Source: Rugosibacter sp.
GTDB lineage: Bacteria > Pseudomonadota > Gammaproteobacteria > Burkholderiales > Rhodocyclaceae
Direction of reading: 5' to 3'
NCBI GenBank assembly: GCA_023257495.1
Contig: JALRCC010000169.1
Location: 1-7,123, forward strand
Length of the DNA: 7,123 nucleotides
Shown: one piece after another, positions 5,851 to 7,123 of the stretch
How the letters are laid out: each line of letters starts with the position of its first letter
Numbering within the stretch: the stretch's first letter is position 1
Position numbers and translations under genes: made by a program
Notes under the pieces: model-generated
What the model was told of the DNA's origin: nothing
Database searches by the model: none
Seen by the model: only the letters and a program-made list of their open reading frames with translations

Positions 5851-7123
5851 ATGCAGCTAACCGGTGCTGAAATTGTAGTTAAGTGTCTCCAGGAAGAGAA
5901 GGTCGAATATGTGTTTGGCTATCCTGGGGGATCCGTTCTGTATATCTATGACGAATTCTTTAAACAAGATAAGTTTAAGCATGTTCTAGTCAGGCATGAA
6001 CAGGCCGCAGTCCATGCTGCGGATGCTTATTCTCGTTCGTCAAACAAGGTGGGTGTCTGTATGGTGACATCCGGCCCTGGTGTTACCAATGCGGTGACGG
6101 GTATTGCTACGGCGCATATGGATTCAATTCCCTTGGTCATCATCAGCGGACAGGTACCGACGCACTACATTGGTCAGGATGCCTTTCAGGAGTGTGATAC
6201 CGTGGGAATCACGCGGCCTTGTGTGAAGCATAATTTCCTGGTGAAGGATGTAAAAGATCTGGCAATAACGCTTAAGAAGGCGTTTTATATTGCTCAGTCG
6301 GGTCGACCGGGCCCTGTCCTGGTTGATATTCCAAAAGATGTAACGACGCATGTTTGCGAGTTCGAATATCCCAAAGCGATCACGATGCGCTCTTATGCGC
6401 CTAGTGTGAAGTGTCATAGTGGTCAAGTAAGAAAGGCTTTGCAGCTGATGCTAGAGGCAAAGCGTCCAATGCTTTACACGGGCGGTGGCGTTATTCTCTC
6501 TGATGTCTCAAGCCAATTAGTCAAGCTGGCTCACTCACTTGGCTTTCCTGTGACGAATACGCTCATGGGGTTGGGCGGGTACCCTGCAACAGACAAGCAG
6601 TTTGTCGGCATGCTGGGTATGCATGGCACCTATGAGGCCAACATGGCAATGCACCATTGTGATGTGCTGGTGGCCATCGGTGCGCGATTTGATGATCGCG
6701 TAATTGGTAATCCAGCTGATTTTGGTTCAGTGCCCCGCAAGATTATCCATATCGACATTGATCCTTCTTCGATTGCCAAACGAGTAGATGTGGATGTGCC
6801 TATTGTTGGCCACTTGCCAGAGGTTCTTGGTGAGTTGCAGGCGTTGTTCGATGAACAAAAAAGCAAGCCTGATGCCAAGGCGTTAGCTGCTTGGTGGAAG
6901 CAGATTGATGACTGGCGGGGTAAGGATTCGCTGAAGTACAAGCAGGGCAAAGAAGTCATCATGCCACAGTACGTTATTGAGAAACTCTACGAAGTAACCG
7001 GCGGTGATGCATTTATTACATCTGATGTTGGTCAGCATCAAATGTGGGCAGCTCAGTATTACAAGTTTGATAAACCCCGGCGCTGGATTAACTCGGGAGG
7101 GTTGGGAACCATGGGTGTTGGTT
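5851..7123 (+). CDS. ilvB: Acetolactate synthase large (catalytic) subunit, 3' end cut by window edge
   Basis: Thiamine-diphosphate enzyme that condenses two pyruvates to acetolactate, or pyruvate with 2-oxobutyrate, in the first common step of valine, leucine and isoleucine synthesis. It is cytoplasmic and normally pairs with a small regulatory subunit. I translated 424 codons with no stop; full-length relatives have about 565-575 residues, so roughly three quarters is present. The thiamine-diphosphate N-terminal domain includes FGYPGGSVL (22-30), the catalytic Glu in RHEQAA (E50) and TSGPGVTN (73-80). The central domain contains GARFDDRV (277-284), a flavin-associated signature. The C-terminal domain begins with SDVGQHQMWAAQYY (391-404) and SGGLGTMG (415-422), where the window ends. 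The start is ATG 5851 with AGGTG upstream. The paralogue label ilvI would also be acceptable. The small-subunit gene (ilvH/ilvN) and ilvC are expected just downstream but are not visible. Divergent from the sigma-factor gene. Confidence 0.97.
   Translation, partial: MQLTGAEIVVKCLQEEKVEYVFGYPGGSVLYIYDEFFKQDKFKHVLVRHEQAAVHAADAYSRSSNKVGVCMVTSGPGVTNAVTGIATAHMDSIPLVIISGQVPTHYIGQDAFQECDTVGITRPCVKHNFLVKDVKDLAITLKKAFYIAQSGRPGPVLVDIPKDVTTHVCEFEYPKAITMRSYAPSVKCHSGQVRKALQLMLEAKRPMLYTGGGVILSDVSSQLVKLAHSLGFPVTNTLMGLGGYPATDKQFVGMLGMHGTYEANMAMHHCDVLVAIGARFDDRVIGNPADFGSVPRKIIHIDIDPSSIAKRVDVDVPIVGHLPEVLGELQALFDEQKSKPDAKALAAWWKQIDDWRGKDSLKYKQGKEVIMPQYVIEKLYEVTGGDAFITSDVGQHQMWAAQYYKFDKPRRWINSGGLGTMGVG

Noticed and set aside
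6124..6962. Two minus-strand open frames of about 100 codons opposite acetolactate synthase
   Set aside because: The plus strand carries conserved acetolactate synthase motifs throughout, so these are shadows.

Overview
The window looks like a chromosomal housekeeping segment from a betaproteobacterium, most likely in or near the Nitrosomonadales (methylotroph, ammonia-oxidiser or iron-oxidiser relatives). This rests on moderate base composition (by eye a little under 50% GC), divergent pepA / lptF-lptG, and an ECF-type sigma gene followed by DUF3619, DUF3106 and RDD-family genes beside an acetolactate synthase gene. I recall that last arrangement from betaproteobacterial genomes. The genus cannot be fixed from sequence alone. 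I saw no tRNA, rRNA, CRISPR array, insertion sequence or prophage gene, and no non-coding stretch longer than about 125 bases.

Layout from left to right. Positions 1-1521 (minus) hold almost all of pepA, a leucyl aminopeptidase that starts at TTG and runs off the left edge. A 105-base divergent spacer (1522-1626) separates it from lptF (1627-2709) and lptG (2700-3779), which overlap by 10 bases and encode the two membrane subunits of the LPS-exporting ABC transporter. Converging on lptG from the right is a four-gene minus-strand cluster. In its direction of transcription it reads: ECF-like sigma factor (5725-5150), DUF3619 single-pass membrane protein (5153-4773), DUF3106 secreted helical protein (4809-4264) and RDD-family membrane protein (about 4208-3729). 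The first three overlap in series, by 4 and 37 bases. The RDD gene runs 51 bases into the 3' end of lptG on the opposite strand. After a 125-base divergent spacer, the large subunit gene of acetolactate synthase (5851 onwards, plus) runs off the right edge with 424 codons visible.

Functionally, lptF and lptG work together in LPS transport, with LptB and LptC expected elsewhere. pepA and the acetolactate synthase gene are stand-alone housekeeping functions here. The least understood part is the sigma cluster. A cytoplasmic sigma factor, a small protein with one membrane span and a secreted helical protein with repeated W-x-x-L-x-x-x-x-R signatures resemble the sigma / membrane anti-sigma / periplasmic sensor design of systems such as CnrH-CnrY-CnrX. 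That reading is a hypothesis from gene order and topology, not something the sequence proves. The rest of the window is conventional.
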